Positions 1 to 11,640 of a stretch of 64,000 nucleotides of DNA are shown here, one piece after another. Both the position numbers and the translations under genes were made by a program. A model generated the notes under the pieces. The model searched no databases, had not been told where the DNA came from, and was given only the letters and a program-made list of their open reading frames with translations. Every line of letters starts with the position of its first letter. The first letter of the stretch is position 1. Source of the stretch: Artocarpus heterophyllus (lineage: Eukaryota > Streptophyta > Magnoliopsida > Rosales > Moraceae); NCBI GenBank assembly GCA_025403435.1, contig CM046353.1, forward strand, positions 22,389,987-22,453,986, in the 5' to 3' direction.

Positions 1-147
1 TAGTTATTAATAAAATTCCAAAGAAGTTTTCTCAATCTTGCATGTTTTTTGGTATTTTTTTGAATCAACAAACAAATAGCACCCTGTTCTCTTATATTTC
101 GTGTGAATCGATGGAATTCAAGTTTTTCCTATGCTTCCGCCATATCG
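1..147 (+). repeat. 3' end of the left LTR of gypsy element 1
   Basis: This stretch matches 5203-5348 closely; both contain CTTGTTTTTTGGTAT-like sequence, a CAACAAAC/CAACGAAC-like block and a shared ending. It is therefore the last part of the left LTR of the element that ends at 5348. The rest of the LTR lies before the window. No standard initiator-Met primer site follows it. Confidence 0.8.
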
Positions 148-589
148 GGGGATTTTGAGAAAGGGCCTCCGGCCAAATTTTTTTTGATAAATAGACTACT
201 TTTTTTTAGACAGTTTTTGGCACAAAAAAAAGGCTTTTTGGATATCAAAACGGTTCTAGTTTTTTTTTTTTCACCATGTTGAGGTTCTTTATTCTGTTAC
301 AGTCATTTTTCTTATTTTGTTGAAAAAAACTGAGACAATTTACCTACACAGAAAAGCGTATTTTTTTTGTTCCAAAAAAAAAGAAGCCTAAAACCCAATT
401 CAAAATTTTTTTTGTCCCTTTCTTCAAAATCTTCCCGCCATATCACTTGGTACAAGAGCCTTGGCCACAATCCATCACTTGTAGAAGCCTTTAACCTATC
501 GATGACACGAAAGACCTCCGTCAACAACTTGCCCAACTATAACAACAGATGGTCACCCTTCGAGCCCAGATGTTAGCCCTTCTAGCCCC

Positions 590-1610
590 CATCGAAAAGG
601 CCAAACTTGAAGACGAGGATGAAGTCATCAACAAAATTCGTTTCGCACCACTATAGCCAGCGACGCCGCTTGCCCATTATAGCTCGTTCTCCCACCCGCC
701 AAGCCATCGAAGACAATCATTGTTAGGAATCAGGCTTTAAACTCGGCATTCCTGAATTTCACAGAAGCCTTTAACCAAAAGAATTCTTAGATTGGATTGG
801 AGCCAGCAAAGAAATCCTTGAATTCAAGGGAGTTCTAGACAACAAAAGGGTTTCCCTCATAACCTCTTTTAGAGGCTGTGCTGCCGTTTGGTGGCAACAA
901 CTCAAAGTTTCTTGCTCTCGTGTTGGAAAAGAGAAGATTGCTTTGTGAGAGAAATTAAAGAAGCATATGAAGCACACCTTCCTTCCTATAATTATGTGCA
1001 AACCATGACCAATGCCTTTAGAATTTGTGGGAAGGTAACTGGATGGTAGATGAATATGCTATTTTTATTTTTCCTTTTGCTCACAAGGAATGAGATCAAT
1101 GAAATGAACGAATAATTGGTTTCTAGGTTCATTGGAGGCCTTCGTCCACAATTCCATAATTTTTTGAATCTCTTTGATTCCGCTACCTCTTCAAAGCCAA
1201 TCAAAGAGCTTTATTGATCAAGCTCCAAAATTGATCTGGGGTTGCTCTTTGGAACCTGCCTGCCACTGCCACCTCCTGCTCTCCCTCCACAGCTGTTGCC
1301 TCCACCCGTAGCCCTATCACTACCAAGCCTACTCCTACCGCCACTGCCACCACCTGAGTTGATGCCTAGTATCACTTGGCCATCATGTCCTGCGGCTCTC
1401 CAATGTTTCTCTTGCAGAGAGATGGGTCACCATAAAACTACTTATCCAAAATCTGGAAGACGTAGTCTTTTAGCCAAAAGGATTGAGATTGAGGATCCCA
1501 AACATTTTGACAAGACTCAAAAAGAACACATAGAGGACGAGGAAATAGCAGAAGAAATTTCCAAAGAAAAAGTTTCAGGGAATTCTGGCTTATTACTTAT
1601 GGTTCATTGA
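590..1610 (+). pseudogene. gag remnant, gypsy element 1
   Basis: Frames on the plus strand around 770-1200 contain a plant gypsy gag signature (EFLDWIG, later AAVWWQQL). The last open stretch, 1242-1610, is proline-rich and then carries a zinc-knuckle remnant, CFSCREMGHHKTTY, in which the final Cys of the CX2CX4HX4C motif is Tyr. Gag would normally form the particle core and bind element RNA. Several in-frame stops break it before 1242. Confidence 0.75.
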
Positions 1611-2173
1611 AGTTGTCTTATTTTCATTCGACTTGTATGGCAAATGGAAAAGTTTGCCACTTTATTATTGATTTGGGAAGTTGTGAGAATGTTGTCGTTG
1701 AAAAAGCCGTTTGGAAGCTAGCCCCGACCATGGAACACCATCTTGTTCCTTACAAGCTTGCTTGGTTGAAGCAAGGATCAGAAGTACAAGTCTCTCATAG
1801 GGCACTTTTTTCTTTCTTGACTAGAACTGCATACTGGGATAAGATTTGTTCTGATATAGTTCCTACATATGTGTGCCGTATTCTTTTAGATCGTCCTCGA
1901 CAATATGACGAACACGTCATCCATGACGGTAAAACCAATACGTACAGATTTCAATTTGAGAACAAGAAGATTATGCTTCTTGTATGGAAGCCTCCAGCAC
2001 AACCGGTTAACTGCCCTCCAAAGAACCAATTGACCACCCCAGTCCAACTGCCACCTATAGCCATTCCAAAATCCGTCCTCTTCCTTACTCATTCCAAATT
2101 TGGAGCTGCCATGCAAGAAGCAGGTGTTGCGTATGCCTTGGTCTCAACTCTAACTGCCTCTACACCACTATAA
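1607..2173 (+). pseudogene. Aspartic protease remnant, gypsy element 1
   Basis: The reading frame holds the Ty3/gypsy protease region. The expected active-site triad after FIID reads LGS (FIIDLGSCENVV), so the Asp is kept but the following residue is changed. Later blocks such as HHLVPYKLAWL and RILLDRPRQYDEHVIHDG match the downstream half of the plant gypsy protease region. The frame overlaps the end of gag by a few bases and ends before the RT remnant. Inactivity is inferred from the broken polyprotein. Confidence 0.8.
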
Positions 2174-2199
2174 TTGTTTCTCCTGGCATTCATGCTCTC

Positions 2200-3545
2200 C
2201 TTCAAGAATTTTCGGATGTGTTTTTGAAAAATCTTGCTGACGGTTTACCTCCCTTATGAGATATTCAACATCAAATCAATCTCGTTTCAGGTACTAAGCT
2301 TTCGAACTAGCTGCATTATTGGATGAGTCTAGGTGAACATGAAGAGCTTCACCGACAAGTTGAAGAGTTGGTTGAGAAAGGCTATTTTATAGGAGAGTCT
2401 TATTCCTTATGCAATTCTGACGCTTCTCATTCTGAAATAGGTGGGTCATGGCATATGTGTATGGAAAGCCATGCTATCAACAAGATCATGGTTAGGTATC
2501 ACTTTCCAATACCTCGCCTTGATGATCTTCTGGACCAATTGAGTGGAGCCACCATCTTTACAAAGTTGGATCTCAAGAGTGGGTATCATCAAATTTGAAT
2601 TCGTTTCAAGGACGAATGGAAATTGGCTTTCAAGACACAAGGACTTTTTGAGTGGTTGGTCATGTCTTTGGCATTTCCACTACCCCCATCACTTTCATGT
2701 GGTAATGAATCAAGCTCTTCGAATACTTATTAGTAAATTTGTTATAGTGTATTTCGATGACATACTAATTTATAGTGCTAATAAAGAGCTGCATCTTCAA
2801 CATCTCCAGGAGATTCTTCTTGTCATATGCCAAGATAAGTTTTACGCAGCCCTTAAAAAGTATGAGTTCGGAATTGACCGTGTGGTTTTTTTAGCTGTGT
2901 TGTTTCTAAAGATGGTCTAGCTGTAGATCAAGCCAAAGTAAAATCCATTAAGTCTTGGCCTACTCTTTGCTCCGTGACGAAAGTTCAAAGTTTTCATGGA
3001 TTAGCTTTATTCTATTGTCGTTTCATTCCCCACTTAGTAGCCTTATGGCTTCAGTCACCGATTGAATTAGAGCTGGGAAATTCTCTTGGTCCTTTAATGC
3101 TAACAAAGCATTTGAGCTCATCAAACACAAGCTCACCACTGCTCCTATTCTAGTCTTCCCCTACTTCTCCCTTACTTTCGAATTGCATTACAATGCTAAA
3201 AAATTTGGTATTGGTACCATTCTTAGCCAACAAAATTGGCCTGTTGCTTACTTTAGTGAGACGCTTTTTGGTTCTTGAGCTTGCTATATTTACTTATGAT
3301 GTGGAGTTTTATGTAGTAGTTTAAGTCCTCAAGTATTGGAGGCATTATTTATTTTATAAAGAGTTCATGCTCCATACCAACCATGATGCTTCAAAACATC
3401 TTGGAAGTCAATACAAAGTCTTAGCCTGACATGCTTCGTCGATTGCTTATCTACAACAATTCATATTTGTTATTAAACACCAAGCAGCAGCTACCAATTA
3501 AGTTGCCAATGCCCTTAGTTGTTGCCATGCTTTGCTCACCACTCT
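2200..3545 (+). pseudogene. Reverse transcriptase and RNase H remnant, gypsy element 1
   Basis: RT blocks appear in two frames. PRLDDLLDQLSGATIFTKLD and LKSGYHQI lie at about 2500-2598. The palm motif VIVYFDDILIYS follows at about 2740-2780 in another frame, so at least one frameshift separates them. RNase H-side blocks follow at about 3090-3250 (FELIKHKLTTAPILVFPY, then VAYFSE). In the living element this enzyme would copy RNA into DNA. The two catalytic Asp residues of FDD are still present, but the frame is not continuous. Confidence 0.85.
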
Positions 3546-3719
3546 CATAGTCTCTGTTCTGGGGTTTTCAACCTTTTTAGAGTTATACCTAACCAATCCC
3601 TTCTTTTCTCGGATCCTTGAAGACATCCGAAGTGGAAATCATTCTAAGTACTTGTTATAAGATGTTTTTCTCTTTCTTGGGTAGCCATCTTTGCATTTTG
3701 AATTATAGCCTATGGTTGC

Positions 3720-4800
3720 AAATTATTAAGGAGCTTCATGAAGAAAGACACGTGGGTCAAGATAGAAGAAGGACACGTGGCTCGAGATAGAACATTTTTT
3801 CTTGTCTCCACATCCTATTTTTGGCTGACACTTTGTTGGGACATTGAGAGGTTTGTGGAAAGTTGTCAGATTTGTTAGACTTTTAAAAGTCATGCTTCCA
3901 ACACCGGTATTTACTTGCCTTTGCCTATTTTGATGCAACCACAGACCGACGTTAGCATGGATTTTGTTCTTGGTTTTCCTCGCATGCAAAAGTGTAATGA
4001 CTCTATCTTTATGGTTGTTGATAGATTTTCAAAGATGGTGCATATTATTCCTTGCAAGCATACTACCAATGTAGTTCAAGTGGCTCAATTATTCTTTAAG
4101 GAGGTTTATGGACTTCATGGTCTCCCTACTTCCATTGTTTTTGATTGTGATTCTCGCTTCTTGAGTCCTTTTGGAGATCCTTTAGCGATTGGTGAATACA
4201 AGCCTTGATATGAGTTCGGCTTACCATTCTCAAACCGACAATAAAATTAAGGTCACCAACTGAGCTTTAGGAGATTTTCTTTGAAGCCTTACAGGCAATC
4301 ATATTAAGTCATGGGACACTAAGCTTATCTAAGCAGAGTTTGCTACAATCATGCTAAGAACTGAAGCACCGAGTTTAGTCCTTTTCAAGTGGTGTGTGGT
4401 GTATTCCTTAGTGCCTCCTTGACCTTGCTCCGCTTTTTGACCAAACTCGATTCATGGTAAGGTTGACGATTTTGTTATAGATGTACAATGTGTCCAAAAG
4501 TTGACTTATGACTATCTTGTCGCCTCTGCCACCAAGTACAAAAATGTCGCCGGTCACTGTCATTGACAAGTGGAGTTCAATGTGGGAGATCAAGTTTGGG
4601 CTGTATTGACCAAAGATCATTTTCCTCTTTATGAGTACCACAAGTTGAAGGCTCGAAAGATTGGTCTTTTGAAGAACTAGTGAAGATCATCCCAATGCGT
4701 ATCGTTTACATCTTTTGTTGGATATTCACGCATAAGATGTTTTTAACGTCAGACATTTGGTGCCTTTTGTTGGAGATTTAGATTATGTTGCTTCGAGGAC
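3720..4800 (+). pseudogene. Integrase remnant, gypsy element 1
   Basis: An ESCQICQTF zinc-site remnant lies at about 3860. The catalytic core runs from 3915 (DVSMDFVLGFPRMQ, then VVDRFSKMVHIIPC, then IVFDCDSRFLS). The first two catalytic Asp residues are present. The segment that should carry the catalytic Glu reads QTDNKIKVTN, so Glu is replaced by Lys. The C-terminal part at about 4690-4820 (DVFNVRHLVPF) closes the polyprotein just before the 3' LTR. Confidence 0.82.
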
Positions 4801-4823
4801 AAATCTTTCTAGGTTGGTGGGAT

Positions 4824-5348
4824 TGATGTAGTGCGTAATAGCGAAGTATAAAGACAGTCACCCACCCAAGGCATGTGCCAATAGACTGCTCGAGCCTGAC
4901 ACTAGATGGAGAAGTTTCTCGATTTTTATCAAAATTTCCCTTATTTTTAAATTTGAATTGTTTGTTTGTTTCCCCTATCAGATAGACTTTAATCACAAAT
5001 TTTAGGATTATTTTTCTTAATGCAGAAGGTTTTTGATTTTTATCAGATTTTTCCTTGTTTTCAAATTTGAATCATTAGATTGTTTCCCTTATCAGATGAC
5101 TTTAATCACAAATTTTAGGATTATTTCCTAGCTTTTTTATTTAGTTTATGCATTTAAAGTACTATAAATAGGCTACATTAGATTTTTATTTTTAGTTTCT
5201 ACTTATTAATAAAATTCTAGAGAAGTTTTCCCATTCTTGCTTGTTTTTTGGTATTCTTTTAAATCAACGAACAACTAGCACCATTTTTTTTTCAGCATTC
5301 CACATGAATCAACAAAATTTAAGTTTTTCTTATGCTTTTGCCACATCA
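4824..5348 (+). repeat. 3' LTR of gypsy element 1
   Basis: The right end (5203-5348) matches 1-147. The left end is placed at the TG at 4824, just after the end of the integrase frame, by inference. A TATAAATA box lies at 5163-5170. The LTR contains a direct tandem duplication of about 110-115 bp (4910-5018 and 5025-5131). Confidence 0.7.
4910..5131 (+). repeat. Tandem duplication inside the 3' LTR of gypsy element 1
   Basis: Two copies each start GAAG-TTT-TC/TGATTTTTATC and end with TCACAAATTTTAGGATTA, offset by about 115 bp. The copies differ at several sites, so the duplication is not recent. It lies upstream of the TATA box in the presumed U3. Confidence 0.8.
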
Positions 5349-6234
5349 AAATGTCACCCAATATATGTAGTGGATTGCTTACTAACACTGTAACATTATT
5401 GATAAGAACTCAAATAAAATTGTTTTGACTTTGAACTTCAAAAGTAGGGGTGATTTCAACTAACTTTTCCATTTCTCAAAATTAGGAACTGCCTAGCAAG
5501 TTGAAGCTTAAAAGACTACGTAGTCACCAACTAATTTTTGTTCATTGCCCTTGATTGGTCCTAGTTAGTTGTGTTAGGAGAAAGAGGCCGAGAAGGAAGA
5601 GCAAGGCTAGAGGCAGAATGATGCCTTGAAAAGGATGGACGAAGAAGCTACCATGCATGAGGAAAGAGGAAGAGGGCCCTTAAGCTTCTTCATTCTTGAC
5701 CTAGAAGAGAAACACACACAGAGAGTAATGATATATCATTCAATTCCCTTAGTGTGTATATATATATATATATATATCACATATAATATGTATAAAAATA
5801 TAGAAGTAGATCTCATTCGATTTACATTTCCACCAAGATTGAAAATGTAGTACAGACGTTTGGACTCCCATAACATAGTAGTTTGGTTAGTCAAACAAGG
5901 GGTTGGTATGCAACACCAAACCCATCATGGTTCACGGTTGGTTTTTGTGGTCTTCAATAGTCCGTGTTGATTGGCCAACCTTCAGGTGTAGCTCTATTAC
6001 AAAGGAAAAAAAAAACTTTTATCTTCTTGTTGTGGATAATCTCCACGGCCTATCGGTTAGAGTCGAGACTAGCTAGAGCCACTAAGATGCACAAGTCTAT
6101 AGGTAGAGATTATATAGCGAGCGACTTTCATCAAAACTCTCGATGAGCATTGAGATAAGTCTGATCATCATGGAGTTGAGATAACAAGATGACTAGGTTT
6201 TGTGAATAATTATGGACGAATTTAGAATAGGAGA
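5349..6234. other. Unassigned non-coding DNA with a TA microsatellite
   Basis: No recognisable gene or element was found between the gypsy 3' LTR and the next LTR. A short (TA)n run of about ten units lies near 5757-5778. The small open frames here contain the microsatellite or match nothing I recognise. Confidence 0.6.
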
Positions 6235-6693
6235 TGTAATAGCCATAGAATTTTAATTTAATTAATTATGTATAAATTGGTTAATTAGTATTCCATTACT
6301 TTAAATTCTCCTAGATTAGCATCCTTATAATTTTCACATAATTTAATTTCTTTTTAAAATAAAACTGTTGTCCAATTTAAATATTTAAATTTTGGAATTT
6401 TGCCCTTTATTTAAATTCCAAACAAAACTAGCAATTCCTCTATTATTTACAAGTCTGCCACTCCATTTTTCCTAAACTATTTTCACGTGATTCCTTCCTG
6501 ATCAGCTTAGACTTTCTCCTTCTTTAAGTTGAACAACAAAACCAAAGCAGACATGCATTGGTTTTCAATTTCTTTAAAAACCCCACCATAAAAAATGTTC
6601 AAACACACAGACTCTCCCCTCTCTCTCAAACGTCTCTCTCTCTCACTCTCCATTTTATAATTAAATAACCAGTCTTTTCTTGTTCAAAAACTC

Positions 6694-6715
6694 AAAAAAA
6701 AAAAAAAAAAAAAAA
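6694..6715 (+). repeat. Poly-A run
   Basis: A run of 22 A bases lies inside the left part of the solo LTR, just downstream of its CT-rich tract. It is a simple repeat, not a sign of retroposon insertion, because no matching body precedes it. Confidence 0.8.
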
Positions 6716-7270
6716 CCATCTCCAAGGCCAACAAGCTCCAAGTGTCTCAAGCTTGATTTCTAACTAGAAGGTTTTCAAGTTTTCAATGAAGATTGAGGTG
6801 GGCTTTTCCTAAAACGAATATGAGTTTTTGGTTTCCATCTACTACACATTTAATCTTTGATTTTCATTTCATAACCTCCTTATATTTTCTGGTTTATCAA
6901 AATGCACATATCTTGAATGTCGATGAACAAAAAACTATGTTTTGTATTAAAACAGAAAATAAATTTTCGTTGTAGTTCAATATATTGTTAAAAACATGTT
7001 CTAGATGTTAAAAGCCATATTCCATGGTTGCGTTCTCATTATTTTAAGGATTTAGAGCTTAGAATCATGTATGAACATGTTTTGTTTTAGTTTCAAACAA
7101 CTCTAAAATTTGTGGTTCTTGATTATAAATTTGGTCTAAAAATACATGAAAGCATGTTTATATGGAACATAGGGTGCTTAGCAAGTGTTTTGAATTGACT
7201 TTGATCATTAAGGATTGATTTTGGATGAGAAAATTAAGTATTCTTCAAGTCTGGTTACGAAGGAACAAAC

Positions 7271-9204
7271 TGTTAGACATAGTGACTGAAGGCGTAAAAT
7301 GTAGTAATAAGTTTTTGAAGGCATTTTATCAATAAAAAGTTTATTTATTATTCATATATCAAATATTGTCCTCTTTATCTTCATTTTTGTTGAATGTATG
7401 ATAAGCAAACAAAAGTTTGAGACTGCCAATTTAAACCCTTAAGATCAGGCATATGATGGACAGATTATGCGAAAGATATGAATTTTAAAGGTGATGGTTT
7501 AAATCAAAAGATTCTCAATCGAGAGAATAAAGTTAGGCGCTTTACTCATGCTAAGATTGTTATGTTGTCTACATTTCTAACAGAAGATTACTTGTCTTGG
7601 TCATCGAAGCAGGACTCCGCGAGTAGAAATATTGGTATATTGTCATAGGCGATGATATATTGCATTGGGACAAAAGAGTTGAAATGATTTGGTTAATAAT
7701 TCCATTTGTTTAAATTAATTCACTTTAGACAATTATATGTGTTATATTTTAATCTTGAAATGACTAATGGGCCTGTATTCTTGACTTATGTCTTTTGATG
7801 CACTGAAGGGTAACATCTTGATTTAATGATGGTATGCACACTAGTATGTTGGAGACAACTCTTAATTGACGTAGACTTGTTATTCATAGATATGGAATCC
7901 ATAGCTCAAGTTAATGATATTCTCTTATATGCATTATCCTTTAATGGAAAGACTAGAGTGCTCAACCATTTTAACACGTAGGTGTAACCGAATGGTATAC
8001 TATTTATGAATAGTAAGATTCTAATGGTGAGAAAATAGAACGTAAGATAAAAATAAACAAGAAGATAAAACAGAATTTATCTTTTAGCTGATTATGAATA
8101 TCCTATAAGGATGTGACACATTATATATGTCATGGACGATTAGCTTATTAGAGCTTTGTAATTTTATATAGTTCGAGAGTGCAGCTTTAAGCTTTTAGTG
8201 GACTAGCGTTAGAGTTGATAATTATAAAATATATATCTGGGATATTATATTTTATAATTATAGGAGCTTGAAGCATATATGTTTATCGAGTCCTCTTTGC
8301 TAGCTCATTATAAATCCTATAACGATATGGCATATTTTTTTTTCCACATATTAGTGACTTATGTTAAATTATTATATTGACTGAAATTCGATAAGATTGG
8401 ATTTAATAATTCATGTTAGTTTATTGGTTGAATTAATTTTGTAAATCACTTTAAGATAAACATGTTGAATTATTTGGATAATATTTTATTTTATATGGGA
8501 TTATCTGAATATGACTGCTTTAATCATATATCTTCTCTATTGGGTTATTTGAATTAAAACTAAACCTCTATCTAAAATTCTTGGGTAGAAAATAAGATAC
8601 TCCTAGGGATCAAGATTATCGTAAGTTTGGCAAGTTGATGGGAAACTTCGGCTTGCTGATAGAGTAAGTTCGGCAGACCGATCTCGCAGATCGGCTAGTT
8701 GAGTATGTGATAATCTGTATACATGTTTTTAACGTGTTTTTCATAAGAAGTTGATCTAGACTTGAATTCTAAGGCCCAATTGGATAAGGTTTAACCTCAA
8801 ATTTGAATAAGAGGTGAGTTTTCTTAGTTATTTAGATTATTTGAGAACAAAGAGTAAGTACCCTAGTTTGAGAAACTCTGAAAATCTCTTAGAACTATTG
8901 TTCAACATCAAGAACCTTAGTTTTAGGTATTCTAAAGTGGTTGGAAGGAGAGTCACTAGAGGAAAAGCTATCTGATGTGTGACCACCCATACTCCGATCG
9001 TGGATAAAGAATAGCAAAGAAGACCAGTTGGTTGAAGCTCTTCTAGGACATTTTTCTCTTCAAAGATTGCTATTGCTTTTTGGTTCACAAAAGAGGTTAG
9101 TAAGATCTATCATAAATTTATGTATTTAGCATGACAAACTTGTGTTTTAAAAAAGACTCTAATTTAAAATTTTTAAAATTCCTCTACGTGTCATGTTTCT
9201 AATA
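7271..9204 (+). repeat. 5' LTR of copia A
   Basis: It starts TGTTAGACATAGTG and ends just before the primer site. It is colinear with the LTRs of copia B and C. GC-rich dyads of the TTCGGCAGACCGA type lie at about 8650-8700, in the same relative place as in copia C. Confidence 0.88.
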
Positions 9205-9206
9205 AT

Positions 9207-9219
9207 TGGTATCAAAGCC
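9207..9219 (+). other. Primer-binding site of copia A
   Basis: TGGTATCAAAGCC follows the 5' LTR by two bases. It is one base off the TGGTATCAGAGC sequence complementary to the 3' end of plant initiator tRNA-Met, the usual primer for plant copia elements. Confidence 0.85.
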
Positions 9220-10746
9220 TGGTTTTTACATTAATTTTTGGGTTTGTGATCATATAATATACATGAATTATATGATCTTATTCTGTCATATGCTTGAATT
9301 TAATTTTTTAGAGTGTTAGCACTCTAAGGTTTCTATATAATTAAATGTTGCATGAGATTATATGGTGAATATTTAATTAATTATAGTTGATTAAATTATT
9401 AATTAATTAATTATTAATTAATTAATTTGTGCCAGTTATGGTTCCTTAGAAGTTAGAATATGTATTTAAGTTTTTTATGTAATTAGATAGTAGTCTATCA
9501 TCACCATCTAAGAATTATTATTTTAATTTTAAATTTGTAAAATTTTGTAATTAATAAACATTCAAAGTAAAGATAGACCTAGAAGATGAAGATGATAGAA
9601 GTTCCATTGTTTTTCTGTGTTTGTAAATGTTTATGTTTTTGAATTGTTAAAAATAAAGTTAAGAAACTGCTTTAAACACTATTTTTTGGTAAAACCCTGG
9701 TTCAGCTCCATCGACAGGCCGAACCCATCAGTTCAGTAGGTCGATGGTCACAAACCGACAAGCCAAACTTCTAGTTCGATAGCATCAAGGCAAAATGTTT
9801 TTTTAAAAAGGTGCATTTTTTGCTGTAGTTTCTGATTTTATTTTTGAGACAATTCTGAGAAACATGAAATTTTATGATGATCAGAAAAATCAAACTTTTG
9901 ATCTATAAGAGATTGAAGAATTAAAGATGGATGCCACATAAAGAAGGATACAACTTGAAGATACGAGATAAAGAATCGATAATATGTTTTGATTGATCTT
10001 TTGTAATCCTTATTTTCTTTTGTCTAGGATGGAATCATAATATTACGGCTATTTATTATTTTGCTTGTGGCTTTGCATGTTACTTTGCTTGTTTGCATTA
10101 TAATATGATTTGCCATGTATGTTGATAACATGTCATGTAGAATAGGGAGTGCCCCTCATTAAAAATTGTTCATGCATGTTAACATAAAACCTTGACTTTT
10201 AAAATATTAAGGGGGAGAAGGTTTTTGAAAAGAGGACCTATGGCCTCCATCGTTAGTCCATAGATAGCACATGATGGTTTTGACCCCTAGGAGGGGATTT
10301 CATCATGTGCCGGATTGGATCTTCAAAAGGATAATTTATTTTAGCATGATTTATTATTGTACACTCCTAAGTGACGATTATAAATCATGTATAAAATAGT
10401 TGAAATGATGGTTATACACTCAAAAATAATTTTATTATTAGCCTCACTAGGAGCTCTGTTAATGAAATTAATGGCCAAAGAAAACAATTATTGATATATG
10501 CTAAATCAGGTGGGTCTTGGATAGCATACATTAATCGGAGGGGATTCATGTTCTTGATTGAATTTAGCAAGTCTCCCCTAGGCAGCTTCTTGGATTCTAA
10601 GTTAGGAATTTTTGTTGTAAGGTTGTGATTTTTTCAAGGTTTTGATACAAAAACACTATTGTATGTTTACTTATTTGTGTTATCTTACTAAATTATTGTA
10701 GAATGTTTGCTTATATTTGGTACATAAATTTTTATTATAGATTAAA

Positions 10747-11640
10747 ATGTCTAAAAACGCTTTATCAGCGATACTTGATAAAAACATGTTAACCGAAGAG
10801 AATAACAATGATTGGAAAAGGAACCTAAATATCGTCCTTTCCTTTGAGAAACTAAATTTATTGCTGACAACAACATGTCCTCTTGAACCTACCGGGGATT
10901 CCATTAACGAACAAATCTAAACATATGATCGCTGAAAAGATACTAATGATTAGGCCCACTGTTATGTTATGGTTAGCATGAATAACGTGCTGCAAGCTCA
11001 ACATGAAGATTATGAGACTACGAAGCAAATCTTAGATAATCTTAAAGACATGTTTGGAGGTCAAGCCCTAACGAAATGGCAAAGGCTCTTTGGAAACTCT
11101 TAAATTGCAAACAAAGACCAGAGATTCCTGTGAAGGAGCATATAATGTTGGTCATGGGTTACCTTGCTGAGGCTCAAACCCATGGAGCTAATATCGATAT
11201 GAGTCACAAATGAGTATGGCCTTTGAGACTCCATCAAAGGAATTCATCCCATTTAGAGCTTCATATAATTTAAGCAATACATAGGATGCGACCTTGATTG
11301 AGTTGTTGAAGCAATTACAGGAGTTCAAAAATCTGATCAAGGAAACTCTTGTTGATGGTGAGGCTAACTTGGCAGCTATATCTGGTTCCAATCCTAACCC
11401 AGGGAATGGAAAGAAGCAAAAGGCTAAGAACGAGAAATCTTCTATTCCAATGAATGGCAAGAATAAAAAGAAGAAAAAGAAGAACCCAAAGAAGCTAAAG
11501 TGCTTGTTTTTTGTAGGAAAGTTGGGCACATAAAGAAGAATTGCAAGGACTTCTTTTCTCGAGAAGGTAAGTATGAACTTCTGGTTATTAAAACTTGTTT
11601 ATTTGAGGAATCAAGTGACACTTAGGTCATAGATTTTGGA
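10747..11640 (+). pseudogene. gag remnant of copia A
   Basis: It begins at an ATG in the same context as copia C gag (MSKNALSAILDKNML). It continues through MFGGQALTKW and FIPFRASYNLS-like blocks, then a Lys-rich stretch (11470-11500). The zinc knuckle follows the Lys stretch in a shifted frame (CRKVGHIKKNCKDF), one knuckle Cys position being disturbed by a frameshift. Stops at about 10918 and 10936 break it. Confidence 0.82.

Larger units (their letters stand above)
148..4823 (+). mobile_element. Internal region of decayed Ty3/gypsy element 1
   Basis: The order of remnants is gag, zinc knuckle, protease, reverse transcriptase, RNase H, integrase, which is the Ty3/gypsy order with integrase last. 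LTR remnants at 1-147 and about 4824-5348 flank it. Every domain is broken by stops and frame changes, so it is not functional. The clade was not resolved; a chromovirus such as the Reina or CRM lineage is possible from the protease and C-terminal wording. Confidence 0.85.

Noticed and set aside
1886..2116. Minus-strand 76-codon frame over the protease remnant
   Set aside because: It is a shadow of a recognisable plus-strand gypsy protease.
5626..5850. 74-codon frame with IYIYIYI
   Set aside because: It is partly a translated TA microsatellite and has no recognisable domain.
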